Assembly (NCBI RefSeq): GCF_013315815.1
Contig: NZ_CP046051.1
Span: forward strand, 682,001 to 746,000
Source: Caproicibacterium lactatifermentans
GTDB taxonomy: Bacteria; Bacillota; Clostridia; Oscillospirales; Acutalibacteraceae
Direction: 5' to 3'
DNA length: 64,000 nucleotides
In this document: piece after piece, positions 50,580-60,528 of the stretch
Numbering within the stretch: the stretch's first letter is position 1
Layout: each line of letters opens with the position of its first letter
The notes under the pieces: generated by a model
The model's database searches: none
What the model was told of the DNA's origin: nothing
What the model saw: only the letters and a program-made list of their open reading frames with translations
Position numbers and translations under genes: made by a program

Positions 50580-52496
50580 ATGAAACAGTTTAAGGCAGAG
50601 TCAAAACGTCTTTTGGACTTGATGATTAACTCTATTTACACGCACAAGGAAATCTTCATGCGCGAACTAATCAGCAACGCAAGTGATGCGATAGATAAGA
50701 TGTATTATCGGTCCCTGCAGGAAAACGACACGGGCCTTTCCCGTGACGATTTCAAAATTCACATTGCACTGGACAAACCGGGCCGCAAAATTATTATTGA
50801 GGATAACGGCTGCGGCATGACAAAGGACGACATGGAAAAGGACCTCGGCACTATCGCCAAGTCCGGCTCCCTCGCCTTTAAGCAGGAAAACAAAGACAAA
50901 AAGAACGATAATAACATCGATATCATCGGTCAGTTCGGTGTTGGCTTTTATGCGGCCTTTATGGTGGCAAAGCAGGTTACAGTGGAAAGCAAAGCCTACG
51001 GCAGCGATGAAGCATGGTGCTGGCAGAGCAGCGGTGCGGAGGGATACACTGTGGACCCCTGTGAAAAAGCAGAGCGCGGCACAAAAATCACACTGGACCT
51101 GAAGGACAATACAGACGACGACAATTACGACACATACCTTGACCAGTACACGATTAAGAACCTCATTAAGAAATACAGCGACTATATCCGCTATCCTATT
51201 CGCATGGATATGCAGAAGAGCCGCCAAAAACCAAAGCCGGAAAATGCTCCTAAGGACTATAAGCCGGAGTATGAGGACTATACCGAAGTGGAAACACTGA
51301 ACTCCATGGTCCCCTTATGGCGGAAGAACAAAAACGAGGTAAAGCCGGAAGAGTACAACAGCTTCTATAAAAACAAGTTCGGCGACTATGAGGACCCGCT
51401 TAAGGTGATTCACAGCTACAACGAAGGTGTAGCTACTTACACAGCACTGCTGTTTATTCCGGCACGCGCCAGCTATGACTACTACACCCGTGACTATGAA
51501 AAGGGATTGCAGCTGTACAGCAACGGCGTGCTCATTATGGACAAATGTTCCGACCTGCTGCCGGACTGCTTCAGCTTTGTACGCGGCCTTGTCGACAGCC
51601 AGGACCTGAGCCTCAACATTTCCCGTGAAACGCTGCAGCATGACCACCAGCTGCATATTATTGAGGGCCGTCTGGAAAAGAAGATTAAGTCTGAACTGCT
51701 GAATATGCTGAAAAACGACCGCGAAAAGTACGAGCAGTTCTATAAAGCCTTTGGTCTGCAGCTGAAGTACGGTGTTTACAGCGACTTCGGTCAGCACAAA
51801 GAACTGCTGCAGGACTTGCTGCTGTTCTACTCCAGCAGTGAAAAGAAACTGGTTACCCTGCAGGAGTATGTGGACCGTATGAAGCCGGACCAGAAGAACA
51901 TTTACTATGCCTGCGGTGAAACGACCGCCAAAGTGGATATGCTGCCGCAGACCGAGGCGGTTAAGGACAAGGGGTACGAGATTCTGTACCTGACCAGCCC
52001 CGTGGACGAGTTTGCTCTGCGTGCTCTGATGAAGTACGACGACAAAGAGTTCAAGTCTGTTTCAGACGATGACCTTGACCTGCAGACCGAAGAGGAAAAA
52101 GCGGCCGCTAAGAAGAAAGTGGAAGAAAACAAGGATATGCTTAACTTCATGAAGGACGCCCTGAATGGTGAAGTGAAGGAAGTTATCCTTTCCACAAAGC
52201 TCAAGAGCCACCCTGTCTGCCTGTCCACAAATGGTGCCCTGTCCATGGGGATGGAAAAGGTGCTGAATCAGATGCCGAACAATGGTGGGGAAAAGGTCAA
52301 GGCACAGCGGGTGCTGGAAATCAACGCAAATCATCCGGTTTTCCAGAAGCTCACAGCGCTGTACAAGCTGGACCAGAATACGCTGAAAAAGTATACGAAG
52401 CTGCTGTATACACAGGCACTACTGATTGAGGGCGTACAGATTGAGGACCCGGTTTCTTTCAGCAATGACATCTGCGATTTGATGGTTAAAGCATAA
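50580..52496 (+). CDS. htpG: Chaperone HtpG (Hsp90)
   Basis: A 638-residue Hsp90. The N-terminal GHKL ATPase has [28 protein letters not shown] and [15 protein letters not shown]. The middle domain has [10 protein letters not shown] and [20 protein letters not shown] with the catalytic Arg. A C-terminal dimerisation domain completes it. It assists folding in the cytoplasm. ATG 50580 follows GAGGCGG. The CIRCE element just upstream predicts HrcA control. Confidence 0.96.
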   Translation: MKQFKAESKRLLDLMINSIYTHKEIFMRELISNASDAIDKMYYRSLQENDTGLSRDDFKIHIALDKPGRKIIIEDNGCGMTKDDMEKDLGTIAKSGSLAFKQENKDKKNDNNIDIIGQFGVGFYAAFMVAKQVTVESKAYGSDEAWCWQSSGAEGYTVDPCEKAERGTKITLDLKDNTDDDNYDTYLDQYTIKNLIKKYSDYIRYPIRMDMQKSRQKPKPENAPKDYKPEYEDYTEVETLNSMVPLWRKNKNEVKPEEYNSFYKNKFGDYEDPLKVIHSYNEGVATYTALLFIPARASYDYYTRDYEKGLQLYSNGVLIMDKCSDLLPDCFSFVRGLVDSQDLSLNISRETLQHDHQLHIIEGRLEKKIKSELLNMLKNDREKYEQFYKAFGLQLKYGVYSDFGQHKELLQDLLLFYSSSEKKLVTLQEYVDRMKPDQKNIYYACGETTAKVDMLPQTEAVKDKGYEILYLTSPVDEFALRALMKYDDKEFKSVSDDDLDLQTEEEKAAAKKKVEENKDMLNFMKDALNGEVKEVILSTKLKSHPVCLSTNGALSMGMEKVLNQMPNNGGEKVKAQRVLEINANHPVFQKLTALYKLDQNTLKKYTKLLYTQALLIEGVQIEDPVSFSNDICDLMVKA

Positions 52497-52527
52497 ATCG
52501 TTCTTATAAAACAGACAGTATGATAAA

Positions 52528-52566
52528 AGAGGTCGCCGTATCACATTTTGTGGTACAGCGGCCTCT
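52528..52566. terminator. Terminator between htpG and glyQS
   Basis: AGAGGTCGCCGTA and TACAGCGGCCTCT pair around a 13-nt loop; convergent genes lie on both sides. Confidence 0.7.
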
Positions 52567-52590
52567 CTGCTTTCTTATTTATGTTGTATT

Positions 52591-53973
52591 TTAGAAATCA
52601 ATCTTTTCCTGCAGCCAGTCGGTCAGTTTGTCGATAGAAATGCGCTCCTGATTCATGGAGTCACGGTCACGGATAGTGACGCAGCCGTCATCGCCGCTAT
52701 CAAAGTCATAGGTAATGCAGTACGGCGTGCCAATTTCGTCCTGACGGCGGTAGCGCTTGCCGATGGAGCCAGTCTCGTCGTAATCCATCATGAAGTGCTT
52801 GGACAGGTCCGCATAAATCTTTTGTGCGGGTTCCTTCAGCTTCTTGGAAAGCGGCAGCACAGCAGCTTTAAAGGGGGCCAGTGCCGGGTGCAGATGCAGA
52901 ACAACACGGGTGTCCTTCTTTTCTGCGTTGACAACTTCTTCGTCGTAGGCGTCGCACAGGAAAGCAAGCGCTACACGGTCCGCACCCAGAGAAGGCTCAA
53001 TGACATAGGGGATATAGTGCTCATTTGTTTCCGCGTCAAAATAGGTCAGGTCTTTGCCACTATGGTCCTGATGACGAGTCAGGTCATAGTTTGTGCGGTC
53101 GGCAACCCCCCACAGTTCGCCCCAGCCGAATGGGAACAGATACTCAATATCGGTCGTTGCCTTGGAGTAGAAGGAGAGTTCTTCTTTCTCATGGTCGCGC
53201 AGACGCAGGTTCTCTTTGGTCAGGCCGAGAGAATGCAGCCAGTTTTCGCAGAAGTCTTTCCAGTACTTGAACCATTCGAGATCCGTGTCCGGCTTGCAGA
53301 AGAATTCACATTCCATCTGCTCAAATTCACGGGTGCGGAACGTGAAGTTGCCGGGGGTAATTTCGTTGCGGAAGCTCTTGCCAATCTGGCATACGCCGAA
53401 AGGCAGCTTTTTGCGTGTGGTGCGCTGAATGTTGGAAAAGTTCACAAAGATACCTTGCGCGGTTTCCGGACGCAGATAAACGGTGTTCTTTGCGTCCTCT
53501 GTGACGCCCTGAAAGGTTTTGAACATCAGGTTAAACTGACGAATGTCCGTGAAGTTTTCACTGCCGCAGTTGGGGCATTTGATGTGGTTTTCCTTGATGA
53601 ACTGCATCATCTTTTCGTTGCTCCAGCCATCGGCCGGCTTGCCGGTGAAGTCCTCAATCAGTTTGTCCGCACGGTGGCGTGTTTTGCAGTCTTTGCAGTC
53701 CATCAGCGGGTCGGAAAATCCGCCCACATGGCCGGTAGCCACCCAAACTTCCGGATTCATCAGAATAGCGGAGTCGAGGCCGACATTGTAAGGGCTTTCC
53801 TGTACAAATTTTTTCAGCCATGCCTTTTTCACGTTGTTTTTGAATTCCACACCCAGCGGACCGTAGTCCCAGGTGTTGGATAGGCCTCCGTAAATTTCGC
53901 TGCCCGGATAGATAAAACCGCGGTTTTTGCACAGGGACACAATTGTGTCCATTGTTTTTTCTGTTGCTTTCAT
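52591..53973 (-). CDS. glyQS: Glycyl-tRNA synthetase (single-chain, alpha2 type)
   Basis: The 460-residue class II synthetase has [20 protein letters not shown] at the N-terminus, [40 protein letters not shown] (motif 2), a Cys zinc pair (CPNCGS) and [20 protein letters not shown] (motif 3). ATG 53973 lies 11 nt after GGAGG. It is 26 nt downstream of gtrA on the same strand, and I see no T-box leader upstream of either gene. Confidence 0.96.
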   Translation of the reverse strand: MKATEKTMDTIVSLCKNRGFIYPGSEIYGGLSNTWDYGPLGVEFKNNVKKAWLKKFVQESPYNVGLDSAILMNPEVWVATGHVGGFSDPLMDCKDCKTRHRADKLIEDFTGKPADGWSNEKMMQFIKENHIKCPNCGSENFTDIRQFNLMFKTFQGVTEDAKNTVYLRPETAQGIFVNFSNIQRTTRKKLPFGVCQIGKSFRNEITPGNFTFRTREFEQMECEFFCKPDTDLEWFKYWKDFCENWLHSLGLTKENLRLRDHEKEELSFYSKATTDIEYLFPFGWGELWGVADRTNYDLTRHQDHSGKDLTYFDAETNEHYIPYVIEPSLGADRVALAFLCDAYDEEVVNAEKKDTRVVLHLHPALAPFKAAVLPLSKKLKEPAQKIYADLSKHFMMDYDETGSIGKRYRRQDEIGTPYCITYDFDSGDDGCVTIRDRDSMNQERISIDKLTDWLQEKIDF

Positions 53974-53999
53974 AATGTTCTTATCCTCCAAACCGGACC

Positions 54000-54434
54000 T
54001 CAGTCCGTTTTTTTTCGAAAAGTAATTAGTTTGCTTATCAGCCAGTTACCGGCAATCTCAATAACATTGGTAATCAGTTTCCAAATTAAATTGGACTGTC
54101 CCATTTGTTTGACGAAAACGGTGATGAGGATTTCGCCGATTGCGAAAGTGAGGAGCCGCCCGCCGGTAAAGGTGCCCAATTCGTACAGAACGGCCTTCAG
54201 CTTCCTTGCTTTGCTTTCAAAGACAAACTTTTTGTTCGTAACAAAGGCAAAGAGCATGGCGATCAGCCACGCGAAAAAGTAGGCCAGTGACTTGTCCATT
54301 AGGACAATGTCCGTCAGCACAAAGTAAATGGCAAGGTTCAGTGCGGTTGTTATTAACCCAAAAACGATATACAAAATCATTTCCCGGGAAGTAAGATATT
54401 TCCAGACAACCCGGATTTTTTCTTTGGTTGCCAT
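54000..54434 (-). CDS. GtrA family membrane protein
   Basis: A 144-residue four-helix membrane protein: [40 protein letters not shown] (with KKFVFES), [16 protein letters not shown] and [20 protein letters not shown]. This is the GtrA fold, proposed to flip lipid-linked sugars. I favour ATG 54434 with AAAGGA upstream; an in-frame extension to 54566 has poor composition. It is upstream of glyQS, an unrelated function. Confidence 0.88.
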   Translation of the reverse strand: MATKEKIRVVWKYLTSREMILYIVFGLITTALNLAIYFVLTDIVLMDKSLAYFFAWLIAMLFAFVTNKKFVFESKARKLKAVLYELGTFTGGRLLTFAIGEILITVFVKQMGQSNLIWKLITNVIEIAGNWLISKLITFRKKTD

Positions 54435-54608
54435 AAGCACAGCATTCCTTTCCCCAATACGTTGAATACAGACGTACAATATTAGTTTACCATTCCAGTG
54501 AACACCTTTCAAGAAGTTTATAAGTTTTCGCATGAAAAGTGTGTGAAGAATTTTATATCTTGACATTTGTCTGTTTTTTTTCTATAATAGATATCGTTGT
54601 TGTTATAT

Positions 54609-54684
54609 CGAGGTGTAGCGCAGTTGGTAGCGCGCATGGTTTGGGACCATGATGTCGCAGGTTCGAGTCCTGTCACCTCGACCA
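54609..54684 (+). tRNA. tRNA-Pro(TGG)
   Basis: A 76-nt tRNA with acceptor CGAGGTG/CACCTCG, anticodon TGG in TTTGGGA, T arm GGTTCGAGTCC and encoded CCA. Confidence 0.96.
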
Positions 54685-54688
54685 ACAG

Positions 54689-54720
54689 AAGCCCCGGAAT
54701 CATGCGATTCCGGGGCTTTC
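54689..54720 (+). terminator. tRNA-Pro terminator
   Basis: AAGCCCCGGAATC and GATTCCGGGGCTTTC arms with a short ATGC loop. Confidence 0.85.
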
Positions 54721-54877
54721 CTATTGTCTGATTCCAAGAAGATTCTTGCCGTTTGGGGCGGTGTGAGATAGAATAGATTTATCCGGCAGGGGAGTTGCGC
54801 TGTGCGGACTTAGCAATATTGTGAAAGCGACAAGCTGCCTTTTTGTTGGCAGCCCTACAGCAGATAGGAGAAAACAA

Positions 54878-55288
54878 ATGATTCGGGAAATTATGAAAGA
54901 CGAAGCGTTTTTGACACAAAGGGCAGAACCGGCCGCGGTAGATGATTTGGGTGTGGCAGCGGATTTACTGGAAACGTTGGAAGCCCATAAGGACATCTGT
55001 GTCGGTATGGCGGCCAACATGATTGGAGTGAATAAGCGCATTATTGCCTTCGATAATGGCGGTACATATATGGTGATGTTCAATCCGAAGATTATCAAAA
55101 AATCCGAACCATATAAAACCGAGGAAGGCTGTCTGTCCCTTACCGGCATACGCACAACTAAGCGCTGGAAGTCCATTAAGGTACAGTATCAGACTGCGGA
55201 GTTCCAGACGCGCTATAAGACCTTTACCGGATGGACGGCGCAAATCATTCAGCATGAAATCAACCACTGCGAGGGAATTTTGATATAA
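54878..55288 (+). CDS. Peptide deformylase-like protein, variant motif 1
   Basis: The 136-residue protein has the deformylase plan. Motif 1 is GMAANMIG where catalytic enzymes have GLAAPQIG, so the catalytic Gln is Met. Motif 2 is EGCLSL with the metal Cys. Motif 3 is QHEINHCEGIL with both metal His residues and the catalytic Glu. Metal ligands are therefore kept. Deformylases remove the formyl group from nascent proteins; this may be a secondary or altered-specificity paralogue. ATG 54878 has AGGAG 8 nt upstream. Confidence 0.85.
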   Translation: MIREIMKDEAFLTQRAEPAAVDDLGVAADLLETLEAHKDICVGMAANMIGVNKRIIAFDNGGTYMVMFNPKIIKKSEPYKTEEGCLSLTGIRTTKRWKSIKVQYQTAEFQTRYKTFTGWTAQIIQHEINHCEGILI

Positions 55289-55315
55289 TTTTTCACTTTG
55301 TGCTGTCAAGTGTGC

Positions 55316-55882
55316 TTATTTCCACAGATAAAGCAGAACACCAGCTGCACCGGTAGCCAGCATGATGTACACAGGGTTCGGCTTCCACTTGCGCAGAACA
55401 AACAGAGAGGCGGCAAAAAGGATGACTGCCCGCCAGTCAATATGCGAAAAAGCGCCGAGAGACAGCGTGCTGGTTCCCAGCAGTGCAAGGAACAAAATGG
55501 CCAGCCCGGAGGAAGCGATGAGCGACACGACGGCCGGCCGCAGCCCACTGAATATTCCCTGCACCAGCGTTAGACTGCGGTATTTATAGTAGTAATGGCC
55601 GACAATCAGTGCGAGCACGGCAGTGGGGAAGATACACCCAAATGTTGCAAGAATGGCCCCCAAAACGCCGGCCATACGCATACCGACGAAAGTAGAGGCG
55701 TTTAGCGCGATAGGTCCCGGCGTCATTTGCGAAATGGTGATGACGTCCGTAAATTCCTGCATCGTAAGCCAGTGGTTCTCTGTAACCACCTGCTGCTGAA
55801 TGACCGGCAAAATGCCATAGCCGCCGCCAAAGCTAAACAACCCCACCTGCAAAAAACTCCATAAGAGTTTCCAATAAATCAT
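55316..55882 (-). CDS. chrA: Chromate transporter, short form (second subunit)
   Basis: A 188-residue CHR-domain membrane protein: SFLQVGLFSFGGGYGILPVI, QMTPGPIALNASTFVGMRMA, and C-terminal helices. Short CHR proteins come as pairs that together equal the long ChrA. ATG 55882 overlaps the previous gene's stop as ATGA. Members export chromate or related oxyanions; the substrate here is not proven. Confidence 0.88.
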   Translation of the reverse strand: MIYWKLLWSFLQVGLFSFGGGYGILPVIQQQVVTENHWLTMQEFTDVITISQMTPGPIALNASTFVGMRMAGVLGAILATFGCIFPTAVLALIVGHYYYKYRSLTLVQGIFSGLRPAVVSLIASSGLAILFLALLGTSTLSLGAFSHIDWRAVILFAASLFVLRKWKPNPVYIMLATGAAGVLLYLWK

Positions 55883-56454
55883 GCCTTTGGCGCCTTCTTC
55901 CGTTTCATCTGTACCATGGCCAAAATGCCGCCGAGAGCACCGCACGCGAGAATTACCCAGATAACATTTATGTTTAAGAAATAGATGGCAATAAAAGAGG
56001 CCGCCATAATCAGAATGGAAAGTGTCTCTTTGGACCGAGCCGTTTTCACTGCACCGGAAATGACAACATCTGCAATGACTGCGGCGATGCCTGCCTGCAT
56101 TCCTTTCAAAACCGCGTTCACAATTCGGTTGGACTTAAATGCCTGATAGAACAGGGAAACAACTGACAAAATCACCAGCGGCGGCAGGGCAGTTGCCAGC
56201 AGCGCGGTCAGCGCGCCGGGAATTCCAGCCAGCCGATAACCGACCAGCGCGGAGGCATCTACCGCCATTGGCCCGGGCAGTGACTGCGAAATAGCGACGA
56301 TGTCCAGCATTTCATCTTCGTCAATCCAGTGTAGTGTATCACAGAACTTTTGCTTCATCAGCGGCACAATCACATATCCGCCGCCAAATGTAAAGGCGCT
56401 TACGGAAAAAGTGGCCGCAAACAGTTGCCTGTAAAAATGAAAGTCCCTTTTCAA
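55879..56454 (-). CDS. chrA: Chromate transporter, short form (first subunit)
   Basis: A 191-residue CHR-domain protein with FTFGGGYVIVPLMKQKFCDT and SQSLPGPMAVDASALVGYRL, the same motifs as its partner. I prefer TTG 56454 because GGGAGGA is 6-7 nt upstream; an ATG at 56481 lies before that site. The pair overlaps by 4 nt and is probably one functional antiporter unit. Confidence 0.88.
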   Translation of the reverse strand: MKRDFHFYRQLFAATFSVSAFTFGGGYVIVPLMKQKFCDTLHWIDEDEMLDIVAISQSLPGPMAVDASALVGYRLAGIPGALTALLATALPPLVILSVVSLFYQAFKSNRIVNAVLKGMQAGIAAVIADVVISGAVKTARSKETLSILIMAASFIAIYFLNINVIWVILACGALGGILAMVQMKRKKAPKA

Positions 56455-56677
56455 AACAATTCCTCCCGTTGTTTTCTTCACTCACAGTATAACACAAAAC
56501 AATTATATTGAAAACATCTAATTCATGAGTTATCTATGTGACATTTATATCAATTGAGAGTCTGCAGTGACTTTGTTGAGCTGTACAAAGAATTGACCTT
56601 TTGATGGCACCGTTTTTCTGTGGAGGAAATGGCAAAGTACTTCTTTCAGTCTTTTACGGAAAAAAACGAAAAAAGGC

Positions 56678-56707
56678 TTGACAGAAACCTATGTGATATG
56701 GTATTAT
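56678..56707 (+). promoter_or_regulatory. Promoter of the tandem tRNA-Ser genes
   Basis: TTGACA (56678-56683) and TATTAT (56702-56707), 18-nt spacing, 24 nt before the first tRNA. The rest of 56455-56677 shows no gene. Confidence 0.7.
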
Positions 56708-56730
56708 TTATTACGCACTTGTGATGTTAT

Positions 56731-56819
56731 GGAGAGGTGTCCGAGTGGTTTATGGAGCTGGTCTTGAAAACCAGTGATCCCGCAAGGGACCAAGAGTTCG
56801 AATCTCTTCCTCTCCGCCA
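56731..56819 (+). tRNA. tRNA-Ser(TGA)
   Basis: An 89-nt class II tRNA with acceptor GGAGAGG/CCTCTCC, anticodon TGA in CTTGAAA, long variable arm and encoded CCA. Its last 12 nt equal those of tRNA-Ser(GGA). Confidence 0.96.
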
Positions 56820-56867
56820 TAGAATTCTTCTGTTATAAATTGAACAGTTTTTAGTGTTTTCACCCAT

Positions 56868-56957
56868 GGAGAAATACCCAAGTGGTGAAGGGGCTCCCCT
56901 GCTAAGGGAGTAGGTCGGGAAACTGGCGCGAGGGTTCAAATCCCTCTTTCTCCGCCA
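56868..56957 (+). tRNA. tRNA-Ser(GCT)
   Basis: A 90-nt class II tRNA with acceptor GGAGAAA/TTTCTCC, anticodon GCT in CTGCTAA, long variable arm and encoded CCA. Same transcript as the preceding tRNA by spacing (48 nt). Confidence 0.95.
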
Positions 56958-56964
56958 AAGTAAA

Positions 56965-57010
56965 ACCCGCATAAGACCGGCTATTTGCCGATTTTATGCG
57001 GGCCTTTTTG
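56965..57010 (+). terminator. Terminator of the tRNA-Ser pair
   Basis: CCCGCATAA and TTATGCGGG arms, then CCTTTTTG. Confidence 0.8.
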
Positions 57011-57061
57011 TACATAAAAATAATATAAAGATGCTTTGAAAAGGAAAGGAGCTTTTGCACC

Positions 57062-58168
57062 ATGGAAAAATCAAAAGTCTATTTTACGGATATGCGCGTA
57101 ACACTGAGGGAAAATCTGCCGCAGAAGCTGCACCGGCTGCTGAAAACGGCCGGCATTGGAAATATCGACTTTGAAAAGCGGTTTGCCGCGATTAAAATTC
57201 ACTTTGGCGAGCCCGGAAATTTGGCTTTCCTGCGGCCAAACTATGCAAAAGTGGTGGCCGACACCGTGCGGGAACTGGGCGGCAAGCCTTTTTTAACTGA
57301 CTGCAATACCCTGTATGTTGGCGGCCGGAAAAATGCGCTGGACCATTTGGACTCGGCCAATGAAAACGGATTTTCCCCAATGACGACTGGCTGCCAGTTA
57401 ATCATTGCGGATGGCCTGAAGGGAACGGATGAAGAGTTGGTGCCGGTAGAGGGTGGCGAATATGTCAAAGAGGCAAAAATCGGCCGCGCGGTCATGGATG
57501 CAGACGTGGTGATTTCACTGTCACACTTCAAGGTACATGAAGCTACCGGCATTGGCGGCGCACTGAAAAATATCGGCATGGGCTGCGGTTCACGCGTGGG
57601 AAAAATGGAGATGCACAGCAGCGGCAAGCCCCATGTAGACCAAAGCCTGTGTGTCGGCTGCGGTTCCTGCCAGCGGAACTGCGCACACAGTGCCATTACC
57701 ATTGCGGACCGCAAGGCGTCCATCGACCACAGCAAATGTGTTGGCTGTGGTCGATGCATTGGTGCCTGCCCGCGGGACGCGGTTCTGCCGGCTTCAGACG
57801 AATCCAATGATATTCTAAATAAGAAAATTGTAGAATATTCATGGGCCGTGCTGCACAACCGCCCGCAGTTCCATATCAGTCTGGTTGTGGACGTTTCGCC
57901 GAACTGCGATTGTCATGCGGAAAATGACCTGCCTATCGTGCCAAATGTGGGTATGTTTGCATCATTCGACCCGGTGGCGCTGGACCTCGCCTGTGCCCGC
58001 GCGGTCAACAGTCAGCCAGTTATCCCCGGCAGCCTGCTGGACCAGAGTGACCGTTCCTGCGGCGATTACTTTACGGCGCTGCACCCCACAACCAACTGGA
58101 AAGTGATGATTCAGCATGGCGTAAAAATGGGGCTCGGCAGCAGTGACTATGAACTAATTCGTGTATAA
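57062..58168 (+). CDS. DUF362 protein with ferredoxin-type 4Fe-4S domain
   Basis: A 368-residue protein. The DUF362 domain covers about 1-180 (AAIKIHFGEPGNLAFLRPNY, SLSHFKVHEATGIGGALKNI) and continues after two 4Fe-4S motifs, CVGCGSCQRNCAHSAI (~196) and CVGCGRCIGACPRDAV (~226). It is probably a cytoplasmic redox or cluster protein; the family's function is unsettled. AAAGGAG precedes the ATG. It is monocistronic after the tRNA genes. Confidence 0.9.
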   Translation: MEKSKVYFTDMRVTLRENLPQKLHRLLKTAGIGNIDFEKRFAAIKIHFGEPGNLAFLRPNYAKVVADTVRELGGKPFLTDCNTLYVGGRKNALDHLDSANENGFSPMTTGCQLIIADGLKGTDEELVPVEGGEYVKEAKIGRAVMDADVVISLSHFKVHEATGIGGALKNIGMGCGSRVGKMEMHSSGKPHVDQSLCVGCGSCQRNCAHSAITIADRKASIDHSKCVGCGRCIGACPRDAVLPASDESNDILNKKIVEYSWAVLHNRPQFHISLVVDVSPNCDCHAENDLPIVPNVGMFASFDPVALDLACARAVNSQPVIPGSLLDQSDRSCGDYFTALHPTTNWKVMIQHGVKMGLGSSDYELIRV

Positions 58169-58182
58169 AGAATAAAGATGTA

Positions 58183-59178
58183 CTAACGATTTCGCAGTGC
58201 AGAAATGTTCCAGTTTTGCGGCGGCGTCTGGTACCACTGCGCTGGAATACGGATATTTTCCTTTGGTACGTTGTCCCAGCAAAACAGCGGTAGCAGTTCC
58301 CGCGGAGAAATTGGCTCCGGCCGGGGCAGCTGACCGCACAAAAAAGCCAGCAGTCCGATGAGCGGGCGAGCGTCCGGCAGACTTTGGCGCAGTACTTCCA
58401 AACTCAAATCGTGGTCACGTTTGGAAAGCCGCCGTCCGTCCGGCGCAAGCAGCAGTGGAATATGGCGGTAGTGCGGCGGCGGGTATCCCAGCAGTTCAAA
58501 CAGGTATATCTGCCGTGCTGTGGAAGAGAGCAGATCTTTTCCACGCACGACTTCCGTAACACCCATTCGTGCATCGTCCGCCACCACTGCCAGCTGATAG
58601 GCGAATACACCGTCTGAACGCCGCACCAGAAAATCGCCGCATTCCAGCGGCAGGCTTTCGGTGTAAGGCCCCTGACAGCCGTCCACAAAGGTAATGGTTC
58701 GGTCCGGTACCCGCAGACGGTCGGCCGGCCGGCGGATTTTGGACAGTTGCGCGGCTTCTTCGGCGGAAAGGGAACGGCAGTGTCCGTTATAAAGAACCTG
58801 TCCGTCTGAAAGATGGGGAGCACTGGCCGCGTGCAACTGTGCACGAGAACAGAAGCAGGGGTACAGCAGCCCTTTTTCCCGCAGCTTTTGCAGCGCTTTT
58901 TCATACAGCGGTGCACATTCACTCTGATAATAGGGGCCACGCGGTCCGCCTTTGCTCCCACCCTCGTCCCAGTCAATCCCCAGCCAGAGGATGTCTTCTT
59001 CCAGCAAGTCGGCGTACTGCCTGGGACAGCGCATGGCGTCTAAGTCTTCTATGCGCAGCACCATGCGCCCGCCCTGCTGCCGAACAGAAAGCCATGCCAG
59101 CAGGGCACACAGCACATTGCCAAGGTGCATTCGTCCGCTGGGGGTAGGGGCAAAACGCCCGCAGATATTTTTTGACAA
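58183..59178 (-). CDS. gluQ: Glutamyl-Q tRNA(Asp) synthetase
   Basis: A 331-residue GluRS-like enzyme lacking the anticodon-binding domain, which adds Glu to queuosine-34 of tRNA-Asp. It shows RFAPTPSGRMHLGNVLCAL (HIGH-type motif), LRIEDLDAMRC, the zinc motif starting CFCSRAQ with NGHC later, and RLSKRDHDLSLEVLRQ (KMSKS-type motif). The short length separates it from true GltX. Convergent with the DUF362 gene, 14 nt apart. Confidence 0.9.
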   Translation of the reverse strand: MSKNICGRFAPTPSGRMHLGNVLCALLAWLSVRQQGGRMVLRIEDLDAMRCPRQYADLLEEDILWLGIDWDEGGSKGGPRGPYYQSECAPLYEKALQKLREKGLLYPCFCSRAQLHAASAPHLSDGQVLYNGHCRSLSAEEAAQLSKIRRPADRLRVPDRTITFVDGCQGPYTESLPLECGDFLVRRSDGVFAYQLAVVADDARMGVTEVVRGKDLLSSTARQIYLFELLGYPPPHYRHIPLLLAPDGRRLSKRDHDLSLEVLRQSLPDARPLIGLLAFLCGQLPRPEPISPRELLPLFCWDNVPKENIRIPAQWYQTPPQNWNISALRNR

Positions 59179-59362
59179 AATCGTTCACTCCTGTATCTCT
59201 AATATTCCTGCTCATTATTATAATGCGGCTGCTTAAAAAAGCAAAGGATTCCGCTTGCAAACAGGGCGGGTGAGCGATACAATACAGTTAAATGGCAGCA
59301 AAAGAATGTGGCAGGCACATCAGTCGGCCGCTGTCTGTTCTTGAAGAGAACGGAGGAATTGT

Positions 59363-60499
59363 ATGATTTCCAGAGGATACCGAAATACGGACGCACACCC
59401 GTCACTGCTGGGTTTTGGCACTATGCGCCTACCCCGTTTGCAGTCCGACAAACCGGAGATTGACGTGCCGCGTGCACAGGAATTGATTGACTACGCCTAT
59501 GCCCACGGTGTCAATTATTATGATACGGCTTATATGTACCACGACGGCTTGTCGGAGGAATTTATCGGGCAGGCCCTGCGCAAATACCCGCGGGAAAGCT
59601 ACTTTCTGGCGGACAAAATGCCCGCATGGAGTATGACGGACCAGTCACAGGTAGACAAAATTTTTCAGACACAGCTTGTGCGCTGCGGCGTCAGCTACTT
59701 TGATTTTTACCTTTGTCATGGGTTGGACCGGCATATGCTGGAAAAGTTTCGTAAATTTCATATTCTGGACTATTTGAAGCAGAAAAAGGCGGAGGGTACT
59801 ATCCGGCAGCTGGGATTTTCTTTTCACGATACGCCGGAGGTATTGGAGCAGATTCTGGAGGCCTACGACTGGGATTTTGCCCAGATACAGCTCAACTATT
59901 TTGACTGGATAGCACAGAACGCGGAAAAGCAGTATCGTCTGTTGGCCGAGCGCGGCATTCCTGTGGTCGTTATGGAGCCGGTGCGCGGCGGTGCGCTGGC
60001 TGCGCTGTGTCCGGCGGCGGAAAAACTGCTGAAAGCGGCGGAACCGCAGGCGAGCCTGGCTTCCTGGGCAATTCGCTTTGTGGCTTCTCTGCCGGGCGTG
60101 ATGACCATGCTGAGCGGCATGAACAGTGCGGAACAGGTTCGGGATAATGTGCAGCTTTTGTCCGATTTTCACCCGCTGACCGCGGACGAGCGCCGCACAT
60201 TGGGACAGGCGGTGGATTTGTATCGGGCGTATTTGACCATTCCCTGTACGGGCTGCCGATACTGCATGGAATGTCCCTCTGGTGTGGAAATTCCGACACT
60301 GTTCCGACTGTACAACGAATATAAAGTTTCTCATCGGGAAACTGATTTTCTGACCGCTTACAAAGCGCTGACAGAAAAACAGCGTGCTTCCGCCTGCATC
60401 GGCTGTGGGAACTGTGCGCAGCATTGCCCGCAGCATATTGATATTCCGGCAAAGATGAAGGAAATCTGTGCCACCATTGAAAAAATTCTGAACGACTGA
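59363..60499 (+). CDS. Aldo/keto reductase with C-terminal 4Fe-4S motifs
   Basis: The 378-residue protein has an AKR barrel with the tetrad region DTAYMYHDGLSEEF (Asp, Tyr), LADKMP (Lys) and LCHGLD (His), and cofactor loop MEPVRGGALA. After ~290 residues come CTGCRYCMECPSGVEIP and CIGCGNCAQHCPQHIDIP, two 4Fe-4S motifs. This AKR subtype is common in anaerobes. Substrate unknown. GGAGG precedes the ATG; the next oxidoreductase gene starts 29 nt after it. Confidence 0.92.
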   Translation: MISRGYRNTDAHPSLLGFGTMRLPRLQSDKPEIDVPRAQELIDYAYAHGVNYYDTAYMYHDGLSEEFIGQALRKYPRESYFLADKMPAWSMTDQSQVDKIFQTQLVRCGVSYFDFYLCHGLDRHMLEKFRKFHILDYLKQKKAEGTIRQLGFSFHDTPEVLEQILEAYDWDFAQIQLNYFDWIAQNAEKQYRLLAERGIPVVVMEPVRGGALAALCPAAEKLLKAAEPQASLASWAIRFVASLPGVMTMLSGMNSAEQVRDNVQLLSDFHPLTADERRTLGQAVDLYRAYLTIPCTGCRYCMECPSGVEIPTLFRLYNEYKVSHRETDFLTAYKALTEKQRASACIGCGNCAQHCPQHIDIPAKMKEICATIEKILND

Positions 60500-60528
60500 C
60501 CGTATATGGAGAGAGGGGAGAAGCTCTC

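Noticed and set aside
52795-53883. Plus-strand open frame of 362 codons opposite glyQS
   Set aside because: Composition mirrors the synthetase codons read backwards; no start signal and no recognisable domain.
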